Positions 34,066 through 43,393 of a DNA stretch of 64,000 nt are shown piece by piece. Each line of letters begins with the position of its first letter. Within the stretch, counting starts at the first letter, position 1. The translations under genes were made by a program, and so were the position numbers. The stretch spans positions 1-64,000 of the forward strand of contig SAYS01000021.1 of assembly GCA_004015825.1 (NCBI GenBank), in the 5' to 3' direction. The notes beneath the pieces are model-generated. The model worked only from the letters and a program-made list of their open reading frames with translations, was not told where the DNA came from and searched no databases. This DNA comes from Halovenus amylolytica (GTDB lineage: Archaea > Halobacteriota > Halobacteria > Halobacteriales > Haloarculaceae).

Positions 34066-35067
34066 TCAGTCGTCGGCCACTGCAGTGTCCCCTTCGAAGT
34101 CGGCGACGAGATCGTCCATCGCGCGGTCGATGTCGGCGATGAGTTCGGATTGCTGGGTGACCTCCTGTGCGATTTCGCCGGTCTCCGAGGAGATCTGTGC
34201 CGCAGCCGAGGCCGACTGATCGATCATGCTCGCGACCTCCTCGGTCGAGGCGGCCTGTTCGTCGGTCGCACTCGCGACCTCCGCGATCCCGTTCGACACT
34301 TCCTCGACGACGCCGTGAATCTCGCCGAGGATGTCGACAGCCTCCTCGACGGAGTCGATCCCCTCGTCGATGCGCTCGTTGTTGCGGTCGAGACTCTCGA
34401 CTGCGACTGCGGTGTCCTCCTGGATCTGGTCGATCATCTCCTCGATCCGTCCGGCCTGATCCTGGGATTCCTCGGCGAGTGATTTCACCTCCTCGGCGAC
34501 GACGGCGAAGCCCTCGCCTGCCTCACCGGCGCGTGCTGCCTCGATCGAGGCGTTCAACGCGAGCATGTTGGTCTGGTCGGCGATGTCGTTGATCACCTCG
34601 ACGATCTCGTCGATCTCCTCGACGCGCTCCTGGATCGTCCGGACGTCAGTCGCGACCTCGTCCGCTGCATCGCCGATATCTTCCATCGCCTCGCTGACGT
34701 CGGTCGCGGTCTCCTGGCCCTCGTTTGCCAGTTCCCGCGCTTCTCGACTCGCAGAAGAGACCTCCTCCGAGGAGGATGCGATCTCCTCGACTGCCGCCGA
34801 GAGATTCGACACCTCCTGGGAAACCTGCTCGATCCCCTCGTGTTGTTCCTGGGTTCCCTCACGAATACCACCGATGCGTTCCGCGATCTCTTCCGCGGAC
34901 TCCTGAAGCTCTGCAAGCGAGTTCTGAGCGTCGTTCGCCGCCTCGTGTTCGTACCCCTGATCGGTGTCGATATCCTGGTCGACCGCATCGTCCATCTCGT
35001 CGTCGATATCCGAGTGTAGATCACCCGCAGTATCCGAAAGTACCGTACTATCCGTTTGCTGTGCCAT
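34066..35067 (-). CDS. Soluble methyl-accepting transducer
   Basis: 333 residues, no membrane helix. A short acidic N-terminus is followed by a long coiled coil with the MCP hairpin tip [43 protein letters not shown]. Pseudo-heptads with Glu/Gln pairs offer methylation sites. It resembles haloarchaeal cytoplasmic Htr proteins that signal to CheA, but there is no recognisable sensor domain, so input must come from a partner protein or from its N-terminal ~60 residues. The HemAT gene at 45623 is a second soluble transducer. Confidence 0.88.
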   Translation of the reverse strand: MAQQTDSTVLSDTAGDLHSDIDDEMDDAVDQDIDTDQGYEHEAANDAQNSLAELQESAEEIAERIGGIREGTQEQHEGIEQVSQEVSNLSAAVEEIASSSEEVSSASREARELANEGQETATDVSEAMEDIGDAADEVATDVRTIQERVEEIDEIVEVINDIADQTNMLALNASIEAARAGEAGEGFAVVAEEVKSLAEESQDQAGRIEEMIDQIQEDTAVAVESLDRNNERIDEGIDSVEEAVDILGEIHGVVEEVSNGIAEVASATDEQAASTEEVASMIDQSASAAAQISSETGEIAQEVTQQSELIADIDRAMDDLVADFEGDTAVADD

Positions 35068-35178
35068 ACAAACGTATACTATCCAGATCTGATTAAAAAG
35101 CATACCAGACTAGTGAGGTGTTATGATCTATTTGATAACTGGACAGGTCCCAGAGTCGAGATTCCGGTGATCGAAGCG

Positions 35179-37434
35179 TTACTCTCGCTGCTGGGCGTCG
35201 ACCACCGCGACACCGGCCAGGTTGACAATATCTTTTACCTCGTCACCGCGCTGGAGGACGTGGACCGGTTCGTCCATCCCGACGAGCATCGGGCCGATGG
35301 CCTCCGCACCGCCGAGTCGCTGGAGGAGTTTGTAGCCGATGTTGCCAGCCTCCAGATTCGGGAAGACGAGGATGTTCGCCGGTTCGTCCAGCTCCGAGAA
35401 GGAGTAGTTCTCGTTCAACATCTCCTCGACGACGGCGGTGTCAGCCTGCATCTCACCGTCGACAGGGAAATCCACGGTCGGATCCTTCCGGAGGGTTTCG
35501 GCGGCCGACCGGATCTTGCGGGTGCCCGGCGTATCGACACTGCCGAAATCCGAATAGGAGAGCAACGCCGCCCGCGGTTCGACGTTGAACCGCCGTGCGA
35601 GTTCGGCAGTGTGCTGTGTAATCTCGACGAAGACGTCCTCACCGGGGTCCTGGTTGACCGTGGCGTCGACACAGAAGATGACCCGGTTTTTGAACGTGAG
35701 CATGTAGACACCGGCCGCGTAGTCGGCGTCCTCCGCAGTCCCGATGACCTGAAGCGGCGGGCGCAGCGCCGACGGGTAGTGATGCATCAGTCCGGAGAGC
35801 ATCGCGTCGGCGTCACCCATCTCGACCATCACACTGCCGAGGTAGTTGCCGTCCTCGACCATCTCCTCGGCTTCACGCTTGGTGACGCCATCGCGTTTCC
35901 GGAGTTCGTACAGCCGGTCGGCGTACGGATCGAGGTTCGCCTCGTCGGGATCGATAATCTCCGGTTCGAAGCTGAGACCGAGTCGTTCCATCGTCTGCCA
36001 GATCTCTTGCTGGTCGCCGAGCAGGACGGGCTGTGCGATCTGCTGGTCGATGAGCTGGTAGGCCGCGCGGATCGTCTTCTCGTCGTCACCGTCTGCGAGC
36101 ACGACGCGCTTCGGATCGGTCTTTGCCTTGTTGAGGACGACCCGCATCATCTCGCGGGATTTACCCAGGCGAGCTTCGAGCTGTTCGACGTACGCCTCCA
36201 GATCGAGTTCGCGCCTGGCCGCGCCGCTTTCCATCGCAGCGTTCGCGACGGCGGGTGCGACCTCGAACAGCACGCGCGGATCGAGTGGTTTCGGAATGAT
36301 GTAGTCGGGGCCGAACTGCAGGGGGTCGTCGCCGTAGGCCTTGACGACGGCGTCGGGCACGTCCTCGCGGGACAGCGTAGCCAGCGCCTCGGCGGCGGCG
36401 ACTTTCATCTCCTCGTTGATCTCCGTCGCACGCGCATCGAGCGCACCGCGGAAGATGAACGGGAACCCGAGGACGTTGTTCACTTGATTCGGGTAGTCGG
36501 ACCGTCCCGTGGCGACGATCACTGTATCGTCGCGGGCCTGTTTGGCCTCGTCGTAGTCGATCTCCGGATCAGGGTTGGCCATCGCGAAGATGATCGGGTT
36601 GTCGGCCATCGACCGGACCATCTCCTGGTCGACGATGCCGCCGACCGAGAGCCCGACGAAGACGTCCGCACCCGCCATCGCGTCGGCGAGATCCCCCTCG
36701 GGCACGTCGGTCGCGAACTCCCGTTTGAACTCGTTGACGTCGCCGGCTTCGGCGCGAGACTGCGTGATGATCCCCCCGGAGTCACACATCGTAATCTTCT
36801 CTTTGTCCGCCCCCAGCGAGACGTAAAACCGCGCCGAGGCGATCGCACTCGCACCGGCACCCGAGAAGACGATATCCAGTTCGTCGAGCGTCTTCCCGCT
36901 GATGTCGACCGCGTTCAGGAGGGCTGCCCCCGAGATGATCGCAGTCCCGTGCTGGTCGTCGTGGAAGACCGGGACCGACATCTCCTCGCGGAGTCGTTCC
37001 TCGACCTCGAAACACTCCGGTGCCTTGATATCCTCCAGATTGATCCCCCCGAAGGTCGGCTCCATCGCGCTGATCGTGTTCACCATCTGCTCGGCCGAGT
37101 CGTGGTCGAGTTCGATATCGAAGACGTCGATGTCGGCGAACCGTTTGAACAACACCCCCTTCCCCTCCATCACCGGCTTCGATGCCTCGGGGCCGATATC
37201 GCCCAGGCCTAACACTGCGCTGCCGTCGGAGACGACCGCCACCATATTCCCCTTTGTCGTGTAGCTGTAGGCTTTCTCGGCGTCGTCCCGGATCTCGCGA
37301 CAGGGTGCAGCCACCCCCGGCGAGTACGCCAGGCTGAGATCACGTTGCGTGTTCGTCGGTTTCGTCGTCGAGATCTCGATTTTTCCCGGCGGATCCTCCC
37401 GGTGATAGTCGAGTGCGTCTTCGTCTAGTCCCAT
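35179..37434 (-). CDS. maeB: NADP-dependent malic enzyme with phosphotransacetylase-like domain
   Basis: 751 residues starting MGLDEDALDYHREDPPGKIEI. The N-terminal ~430 residues are the malic enzyme: AYSPGVAAPCREI, the FHDDQHGTAIISGAALLNA metal/malate region, and the VFSGAGASAIA dinucleotide fold. The C-terminal ~320 residues match phosphate acetyl/butyryltransferase (VLADGDDEKTIRAA; ALLSYSDFGS), a regulatory module in MaeB. It decarboxylates malate to pyruvate. The in-frame upstream extension lacks support and overlaps the divergent ctaA gene. Confidence 0.93.
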   Translation of the reverse strand: MGLDEDALDYHREDPPGKIEISTTKPTNTQRDLSLAYSPGVAAPCREIRDDAEKAYSYTTKGNMVAVVSDGSAVLGLGDIGPEASKPVMEGKGVLFKRFADIDVFDIELDHDSAEQMVNTISAMEPTFGGINLEDIKAPECFEVEERLREEMSVPVFHDDQHGTAIISGAALLNAVDISGKTLDELDIVFSGAGASAIASARFYVSLGADKEKITMCDSGGIITQSRAEAGDVNEFKREFATDVPEGDLADAMAGADVFVGLSVGGIVDQEMVRSMADNPIIFAMANPDPEIDYDEAKQARDDTVIVATGRSDYPNQVNNVLGFPFIFRGALDARATEINEEMKVAAAEALATLSREDVPDAVVKAYGDDPLQFGPDYIIPKPLDPRVLFEVAPAVANAAMESGAARRELDLEAYVEQLEARLGKSREMMRVVLNKAKTDPKRVVLADGDDEKTIRAAYQLIDQQIAQPVLLGDQQEIWQTMERLGLSFEPEIIDPDEANLDPYADRLYELRKRDGVTKREAEEMVEDGNYLGSVMVEMGDADAMLSGLMHHYPSALRPPLQVIGTAEDADYAAGVYMLTFKNRVIFCVDATVNQDPGEDVFVEITQHTAELARRFNVEPRAALLSYSDFGSVDTPGTRKIRSAAETLRKDPTVDFPVDGEMQADTAVVEEMLNENYSFSELDEPANILVFPNLEAGNIGYKLLQRLGGAEAIGPMLVGMDEPVHVLQRGDEVKDIVNLAGVAVVDAQQRE

Positions 37435-37569
37435 ACTAAGAACTGACCGAGGCGGAGATAAAAAGAGCACCGGCGAGCAGATAAATATCAATACACCTAT
37501 AGAAGTGGCGGAGGCCAGTGCTCGGCAGAAAAGCCACAATTCAAATAGACGCATTCCTGAGTATCGAAT

Positions 37570-38046
37570 ATGCGCATCCGGTTTCGCCACTACCTGGCAG
37601 TGACGACCGTTAGCACCTTCGCGTTGATCCTCCTGGGTGTCTACACCGGCAAGATCGGTGCCGGACTGGCCTGCGAGGGACGCTGGCCGTTCTGTGACGG
37701 CTGGCTCGGGCTGTTCCCGGCGACCTGGCCCAGCTTCGTCGAGTGGTTCCACCGTCTCGTCGCCATGCTCGTCGGCTTCATGATCCTCGGGGCAGGGCTC
37801 ATCGCGTGGCGAAACGACCACGACAGACGGCTCCAGTTCGCCCTGGCCGTCGCGATCGTGATGCTCCCGGTCCAGATCCTCTTCGGCGCGAACACCGTCC
37901 TCAACTTCGGGGTCTGGGCGTCGATGGCCCACCAGACCGCCGCACAGGTCATCTTCGGGGCACTCGTCTTCGCCACCTCGCTTTCGTTCTGGGACGCCGG
38001 CTCGGAGGAACGCGAGCGAACCGGGGCTGTGAGTGCTGACGACTGA
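37570..38046 (+). CDS. ctaA: CtaA/COX15-type half-protein (heme A synthase family)
   Basis: 158 residues with four membrane helices, half the size of bacterial CtaA. C35-EGRWPF-C42 and His61 sit as in the N-terminal half of CtaA, and a second His lies in ASMAHQTAAQ near 118. Compact archaeal heme A synthases of this size are known. It may dimerise or pair with the CtaA-like domain fused to CtaB. It would oxidise heme O to heme A. Confidence 0.85.
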   Translation: MRIRFRHYLAVTTVSTFALILLGVYTGKIGAGLACEGRWPFCDGWLGLFPATWPSFVEWFHRLVAMLVGFMILGAGLIAWRNDHDRRLQFALAVAIVMLPVQILFGANTVLNFGVWASMAHQTAAQVIFGALVFATSLSFWDAGSEERERTGAVSADD

Positions 38047-38073
38047 CTCCGAAACGACTCTCAAAAACACCGG

Positions 38074-39573
38074 TCACATAAAATCCGACAGCCCGGCCTG
38101 CTCGTCGTCGTCAGCCGCCGACTTTGATTTCGACTCGTCCTCGTCGTCTTCCGCCGCCAAGTCGCTCTCTGTGAGATCGTCGAGCGTCTCGTTTTCAGTT
38201 GTGGACTCAGACTCGTCTTCGTCCGCATCCGAGTCCGCCGCCACATCCATCTCTTCGCTCACTTCGCCCTCGAATGCACCCTGTGAGCCTTCGACGGACT
38301 GCTCCTCGCGGAGTCGCTCGGCATCCTCGACGATACCCGCCACCTTGTTCGTGTTCTTGCCGCTGCCGGTCACGAAGGAGACGTGTTCCTCGTCGAGTTC
38401 GTAGCGGGCGGCCATCGCCACAGTTAGCTCACGATTCTTGCAGTGGTGAGTCATAACCGAGAGATGTGGCATGATCTCCCGGCGTGCGGTGCTCATGCTG
38501 ACGCCGTTGGTCTCGGCGATCTTGCGGGCGATGTAATCGCGCTTGTCGCGTGTCCCCCGCGAGCGGCCGAGTTTCGACCAGTAACTCGGCGGGCCGTAGC
38601 GCGTCCAGCCACCTTTCTCACCCTGGCGTGCGGCGGCGACGCCGGCGGTCATGTTGTCCCCCGCATACCGCCAGAAGGAGTAGTTCTGTGTCGCACGCAC
38701 GCGGCCGAGCCAGCGGTCGGCGTTGGCGAGAAACTGGTAGGCGTCGGCGAGTTCCTGGCCGTGGTAGTCTTTGGGCATGTTGTCCTCGATCCAGTTGATC
38801 AGATCGTCCGGCGTCTCGTCGACGTCGTAGCTGGTCTCCAGCGCCTCCTGTGGCGTCGCCTTCTTGATGACGGTATCGAGATAGTCGAAGACCCCTTCTG
38901 TGGTGTCGCGCTCACCGGTGACGACATCCTCGGCTTCGAGGCGTTTGTCACCCTCCGTGAGCGCCTGCAGGTCCTTGATCGCGCCGCGGAGATCACCGCT
39001 GTTCGTCTCGGCGATCTGTTCGAGCGCCTCGGACTCGAACTCGATACCCTCCTTGCGACAGAGATCGCGCAGCACGGGGAGAATCGAGCGCTTCGAGACG
39101 GGGCGGAACTCGATCTCCTGGCAGGCGTTGCGGAGCCCGTTGGACATCTCGTAGAAGTCATTGGCGATGAGAATCATCGGCTGGCCGGCCTCCTTGACGA
39201 GACTCGTGATCGCTTTCGTCCCGCCGCGGTCGGCGTTGCCGTGGACGTTGTCCGCCTCGTCCATGACGACGAGCCGGCGACCGCCACCCCCGGCAGTGAG
39301 CGTGCCACTCTTGGCGGCCTCGCCCGCGACGCGTTCGATCACGTCTTTGGTTCGGGAGTCGGAGGCGTTGAACTCGATGGTCGGCCAGCCCCGGTCGGCA
39401 GCCAGCGCGTGTGCGGCCGATGTCTTGCCCACGCCCGGCGGGCCGTGGATGATCACTGCTTCGTGGTGGTCCCCCCAGGAGTCGGCCCACTCCCGGAGTT
39501 TGTCGCGGGCCTTGTCGTTGCCCCGCAGCTCCGACAGCGACGACGGGCGATACTTCTCCGTCCAGTCGGTCAT
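38074..39573 (-). CDS. rfcB: Replication factor C large subunit
   Basis: 499 residues starting MTDWTEKYRPSSLSELRG. AAA+ motifs: Walker A GPPGVGKTSA, Walker B LVVMDEADNV. The RFC-L-type helical domain follows. The last ~90 residues are Asp/Glu/Ser-rich and disordered, ending QAGLSDFM, which fits a PCNA-interacting (PIP) box. No intein is present. It forms the clamp loader with the RFC small subunits, one encoded at 16059. It is convergent with ctaA. Confidence 0.95.
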   Translation of the reverse strand: MTDWTEKYRPSSLSELRGNDKARDKLREWADSWGDHHEAVIIHGPPGVGKTSAAHALAADRGWPTIEFNASDSRTKDVIERVAGEAAKSGTLTAGGGGRRLVVMDEADNVHGNADRGGTKAITSLVKEAGQPMILIANDFYEMSNGLRNACQEIEFRPVSKRSILPVLRDLCRKEGIEFESEALEQIAETNSGDLRGAIKDLQALTEGDKRLEAEDVVTGERDTTEGVFDYLDTVIKKATPQEALETSYDVDETPDDLINWIEDNMPKDYHGQELADAYQFLANADRWLGRVRATQNYSFWRYAGDNMTAGVAAARQGEKGGWTRYGPPSYWSKLGRSRGTRDKRDYIARKIAETNGVSMSTARREIMPHLSVMTHHCKNRELTVAMAARYELDEEHVSFVTGSGKNTNKVAGIVEDAERLREEQSVEGSQGAFEGEVSEEMDVAADSDADEDESESTTENETLDDLTESDLAAEDDEDESKSKSAADDDEQAGLSDFM

Positions 39574-39675
39574 TACTGGAGTAAGGTGAGAGAGTCGCTT
39601 AGTGGTTGCGGAGACGTCCCACCGAGGGGACAACTACCCGGTCTCGATTGACAAGAACCACCAGCATCGATTCGA

Positions 39676-39685
39676 CATATTTAGG
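39676..39685 (+). promoter_or_regulatory. TATA box of mdh
   Basis: CATATTTAGG lies 25-34 bp before the mdh ATG, so transcription probably starts at or next to the start codon (leaderless). Confidence 0.55.
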
Positions 39686-39709
39686 GGCTGGCGTGAGCGA
39701 ACTCAAACC

Positions 39710-40624
39710 ATGGCAAAAGTCAGCATTGTGGGTGCTGCAGGTACCGTTGGCGCAGCAGCAGGCTATACGATCGCACTGGAGGATATCGCGGACGAGGTCG
39801 TCTTCGTCGATATCCCCGAACAGGAAGACGTAACGGTGGGGCAGGCGGCGGATACGAACCACGGGATCGCCTACGACTCGAACACCGAGGTTCGACAGGG
39901 CGAGTACGCTGACACGGCGGACTCGGATGTCGTCGTGATCACGGCTGGGCTCCCACGCAGCCCGGGCGACACACGACTCGATCTGGCGGACGACAACGCG
40001 CCGATCATGGAGGATATTCAGGACTCGCTGGCCGAACACAGCGACGATTTCATCACGGTGACGACTTCCAACCCGGTCGATCTGCTCAACTACCACCTCT
40101 ACAAAGCCGGCAACCGCGCGCGCAAGCAGGTCATCGGCTTCGGTGGCCGGCTCGACTCCGCACGCTTCCGCTACGTCCTCTCCGAGCGCTTCGACGTCCC
40201 AGTTCAAAACGTCGAGGCGACGATTCTCGGCGAACACGGCGACGCGCAGGTGCCAGTGTTCTCGAAAGTCCGCGTCGACGGCCAGGATCTCGAATTCTCC
40301 GCCGATGACAAAGAGGAGATTCTCGCCGACCTCCAGGAGAGCGCGATGAACGTCATCGAGCGCAAGGGCGCGACAGAATGGGGGCCGGCCCGCGGTGTGA
40401 CCCACATCGTCGACGCGATCCTCAACGACACCGGCGAAGTGCTGCCGTGTTCGGTCCCACTCGACGGCGAGTTCGGCCACAGCGACGTCGGTTTCGGCGT
40501 CCCCGCCAAACTCGGCTCGAACGGGATCGAAGAGATCGTCGAGTGGGACCTAGAGGAGTTCGAACAGGAACAGATGCAGGAAGCGGCGGACAAACTCTCC
40601 GAGCAGTACGAGAAAATTAGCTAA
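39710..40624 (+). CDS. mdh: Malate dehydrogenase
   Basis: 304 residues starting [19 protein letters not shown], the NAD-binding glycine motif. It is an LDH-like [18 protein letters not shown] with the substrate-selecting Arg in the loop, [16 protein letters not shown], and the catalytic His in [13 protein letters not shown]. It interconverts malate and oxaloacetate. The acidic surface and size match the well-studied Haloarcula enzyme. Maleic-to-pyruvate flux via MaeB is encoded nearby. Confidence 0.95.
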   Translation: MAKVSIVGAAGTVGAAAGYTIALEDIADEVVFVDIPEQEDVTVGQAADTNHGIAYDSNTEVRQGEYADTADSDVVVITAGLPRSPGDTRLDLADDNAPIMEDIQDSLAEHSDDFITVTTSNPVDLLNYHLYKAGNRARKQVIGFGGRLDSARFRYVLSERFDVPVQNVEATILGEHGDAQVPVFSKVRVDGQDLEFSADDKEEILADLQESAMNVIERKGATEWGPARGVTHIVDAILNDTGEVLPCSVPLDGEFGHSDVGFGVPAKLGSNGIEEIVEWDLEEFEQEQMQEAADKLSEQYEKIS

Positions 40625-40651
40625 CGCTGCCGTCGTCCACGTCGGCGGAGT

Positions 40652-40795
40652 TCACGGGTCGAAATCGGTCGGTTCGAACGGGGTCGTACAGAGCGGGCAG
40701 CCGTGCTCGAGCAATGCGTCCCGCGTCCGTGACGAGACACCGACTGTCCCACCACACTCTGGGCAGGCAAATGACTGCGTTTCTGACTGACTCAT
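40652..40795 (-). CDS. Small zinc-finger protein (47 aa)
   Basis: 47 residues starting MSQSETQSFACPECGGTVGVSS, with a second pair, CPLC, about 20 residues later, before PFEPTDFDP. Two CPxC pairs form a classic zinc ribbon, as in haloarchaeal DUF7560-like micro-proteins. It is convergent with mdh. No functional assignment. Confidence 0.75.
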   Translation of the reverse strand: MSQSETQSFACPECGGTVGVSSRTRDALLEHGCPLCTTPFEPTDFDP

Positions 40796-40988
40796 ACACG
40801 AATATATGAGAGCGACTTCCAAAGGAAAACAGCCAGCCTATACAGGGGGATTAAAAACAGGCGGCAGATCCCCGGGAAGCAATATGTATTCACTTACTGC
40901 AAATTCAGCTGCCCATGTGCGAGGTTGTGTTCGCAAGCGGGGGATATCGTGGCGATGAATAAGAGAGTCGACGACCGACGCCGTCGTC

Positions 40989-41189
40989 GTGGGCTGCGAT
41001 CCGAATGGGGACCCCGCCGAGTACACCGGTAGCGCAACGACAGTCGGTGTCGCGACACAGGCCTGCACACGGGATGCCGTGCTGGGGAGTCTCCAATCGT
41101 GGTATCCAGAGGGCGAATATCCGACGACGGTCGAGGACGCCGAACACGGCGTTCGGACGACAGCATCGTCCGAGGTCTTTCGACTCTGA
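40989..41189 (+). CDS. Hypothetical protein (66 aa)
   Basis: A GTG-started frame giving 66 acidic residues (start VGCDPNGDPAEYTGS; end EHGVRTTASSEVFRL). The amino-acid composition fits haloarchaea and the segment SLQSWYPEGEYP looks conserved-type, but no family is firmly recognised. The true start may differ, since the in-frame codons just upstream (about ten) lack ATG. It ends 15 bp before the stop of the convergent nuclease gene. Confidence 0.5.
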   Translation: MGCDPNGDPAEYTGSATTVGVATQACTRDAVLGSLQSWYPEGEYPTTVEDAEHGVRTTASSEVFRL

Positions 41190-41203
41190 GTGTCGGTCGT
41201 GGA

Positions 41204-42020
41204 TCAGGGATCGCAAAGATCTGCTCGTCTCCGTTCGAGTTCGTACTCTATTGCCCAGTTGACAAGTCCGCGGTGATGGTCTGTGTCCTGAACACGGAGT
41301 TTTATCGTCTTCTCGAATTCGTCTGCACCGATGAGATAACTCTGGCTCAGGTCGTGACAGTAAATTAAAAAGAAGTCCAATTGTTCGCGATCGATACTAC
41401 CGGTGGCGTTAAGCTGGAGTTTTCCAGCGTCGTTCAGTGAGACACTCCTGATCCGAAGTCTGAGTAACTCACCGTCGTTCCGTTCGACAATAACAGTATA
41501 TGGAACGCTGTCCGTACTGAACCACGCCGGAATATCGAGTGCTTCGAGATCAGTGAGGACCTTTCGTGTGGTCGTCTGCCGAGCAAGTCGGTCGTCCTCG
41601 GCTGGCTCCGGTGGCCACTGTGCGTCGAACTCGTAGGTTTCCGCCCAGTTGATCGTTCCGTGTGATTGCTCTGGTTCGTCGACGCGGAGCGAAATTCGTG
41701 ATTTGATTACGCCCTCGGGGAGCAAGTACATCTCTTCGAGATCGCTACTGTATCCAAGAAAATAGTCGATATCACCACGATACTGCTTGTACTCGTGGCC
41801 TTGCGAGTTCGTATGCTGTGACTTTCCACTGATTTTTACGACACCGTCAGAGTAGTTCGCAGTCTTGATCTGTACTCGGAGAGGGCGACCATCTGGCGTC
41901 TCGATGATAGCGTCATATCGTTCGTTGTCGCCGAACGGGATTGAAACAGGGATTCCTCTTCGTGTCAGGTATGCAATGACTGCGGCTTCGGTTGCGACCC
42001 CCCTTTCGATGCGACTCCAT
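41204..42020 (-). pseudogene. PD-(D/E)XK nuclease-like gene with a one-base frameshift
   Basis: From ATG 42018-42020 the reverse strand reads MESHRKG, then loses frame in a run of six G (41998-42003). Removing one G restores 271 codons: MESHRKG-VATEAAVIAYLTRR, IPFGDNERYD, and the catalytic-type core YDAIIETPDGRPLRVQIKTA. The rest continues open to the stop at 41204. A GGAGGTG Shine-Dalgarno site 8 bp upstream supports this start. It resembles intron-associated PD-(D/E)XK endonucleases (PDDEXK_5). It may be a pseudogene, a sequencing error or a slippery-site gene. The intact C-terminal 175 residues are open from 41731. Confidence 0.75.
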
Positions 42021-42168
42021 CAAATCCACCTCCAAAGCGGGATTTCGACCATTGTAGCGGCTCTGGTGACGCGATCGGTGATAAAAGCCGGGTTAGCGGG
42101 CAAACCAATACAGCGGGGAAGAGGACAATACCCAAATATCGAAAGTGCCGAAAACAGGCAGTAGAGAG

Positions 42169-42241
42169 TGGGACCACCCGGATTTGAACCGGGGTTGACG
42201 GCACCCAAGGCCGTAAGGATACCAAACTACCCCATGGTCCC
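42169..42241 (-). tRNA. tRNA-Pro (anticodon TGG)
   Basis: On the reverse strand GGGACCA pairs with TGGTCCC as acceptor stem; the anticodon arm is ACGGC-CTTGGGT-GCCGT, giving anticodon TGG (codon CCA). The CCCGGTTCAAATCCGGG T-arm is canonical. 73 nt with discriminator A, no intron, no encoded CCA. The frameshifted nuclease gene lies downstream on the same strand. Confidence 0.95.
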
Positions 42242-42330
42242 GCATCTGAAACTGGCAGGGACACGGATGTAAGGGTTTCGTTGCCGAGCGCGTGTGCGTG
42301 GTGTCCGCATGCACAGGCGAAGAGATGACG

Positions 42331-43125
42331 TCAGCGTTCGATCGGTCGGCCCGCTGCTTCCCACTCGGTGAGGCTCCCCTCGTAGAAGGCGATCTCCGGA
42401 TAGTCGAGTTTGGTGAGTACGAAATACGTGTGGCTGATCCGCCGGGCGGTGTTACAGTACAGCAGTACGCGTTTCTCACGCGTGATCCCCTGCGCTGTGA
42501 GGATCGACTCCATCTCCGCGCGTGATTTGAGTCCACGCGTCTCGTCGTCGACGAGTTCGCGCCAGTCCAAGCGAACTGCACCGGGGATGTGTCCCTCTTC
42601 GTACTCCCAGTCCTCCCGTGTATCCACGATCACCGTGTTCTCGTCGTCTGTCGCCGCGGCGACCGTGTCGGCATCCACCAGCGGAGTGTCGTCCGGCCGC
42701 TGGATCTCGTAAGTCACCGGCTCGGTCTCTGGCTCCTCTGCGGTCGTCGGGCGTTCGAGTTGCCAGGCGCTGAAATCGCCGTCGAGGAGGTGGAGTTTCT
42801 CCTGTGGATGGCCGTACAACATCGCGGTGACGAGCACGCGTGCTGCGAAGACACCGTGGTGGTCGTCGTAGGCGACGACGTGGTCCTCGCGACCGATTCC
42901 TGCACTCCCGAACAGCTCCGCAAAGACATCCTCGCCGGGCAGCATTCCCTCGCCACCGCCATTTTCCGCGGCGTGCTCGTCGGCACGGAACTCCTCGAAC
43001 GGGAGGTTGACAGCGCCGGGGATGTGCCCGATGCCGTCGTACTCCCATTCGTCTCGGACGTCGACCACGTGTACTCGATCACTGTTCTCCTCGAGCCACA
43101 CGGGCGAAACGACAGTATCACTCAT
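42331..43125 (-). CDS. Tandem-rhodanese thiosulfate sulfurtransferase
   Basis: 264 residues starting MSDTVVSPVWLEE. Two rhodanese domains: the first (about 1-125) ends in an inactive loop AYDDHHG, where Asp replaces the cysteine; the second has the active-site YCNTARRIS with the catalytic Cys. This active-inactive layout is typical of sulfurtransferases that move sulfur from thiosulfate or mercaptopyruvate to acceptors. It is divergent from another rhodanese across 268 bp. Confidence 0.9.
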   Translation of the reverse strand: MSDTVVSPVWLEENSDRVHVVDVRDEWEYDGIGHIPGAVNLPFEEFRADEHAAENGGGEGMLPGEDVFAELFGSAGIGREDHVVAYDDHHGVFAARVLVTAMLYGHPQEKLHLLDGDFSAWQLERPTTAEEPETEPVTYEIQRPDDTPLVDADTVAAATDDENTVIVDTREDWEYEEGHIPGAVRLDWRELVDDETRGLKSRAEMESILTAQGITREKRVLLYCNTARRISHTYFVLTKLDYPEIAFYEGSLTEWEAAGRPIER

Positions 43126-43393
43126 TGGCACGTCTTTGGCTGCAAGTCGCTTGAACGTGTCCGTCTCTCCCCCTCACGACCGTCATTCGAAGATAGCGGT
43201 AATTGTTGCCCTCGTATGTCGATGCTGTGGGTGCTCCCCAACTGTTTGCGGCGTACTCGAAGTGACAGGACGAGCGACGCTGTGGCAGTGCGCCGAAAAA
43301 ACAAGCGCATTTTGCCGATACACCAAACGAGTGGATGGGTATGCCGCAAGTAGCACCGATATATGCATGGAACTCGTACTATCGGATGCAATC

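Noticed and set aside
35056..37212. A 718-codon open frame on the + strand
   Set aside because: It is antisense to maeB, whose protein has complete family motifs; GC-rich codon bias leaves the opposite strand open.
37435..38070. A 211-residue N-terminal extension of malic enzyme
   Set aside because: It is antisense to the ctaA half-gene and adds no family sequence before the canonical MGLDEDALDYH start.
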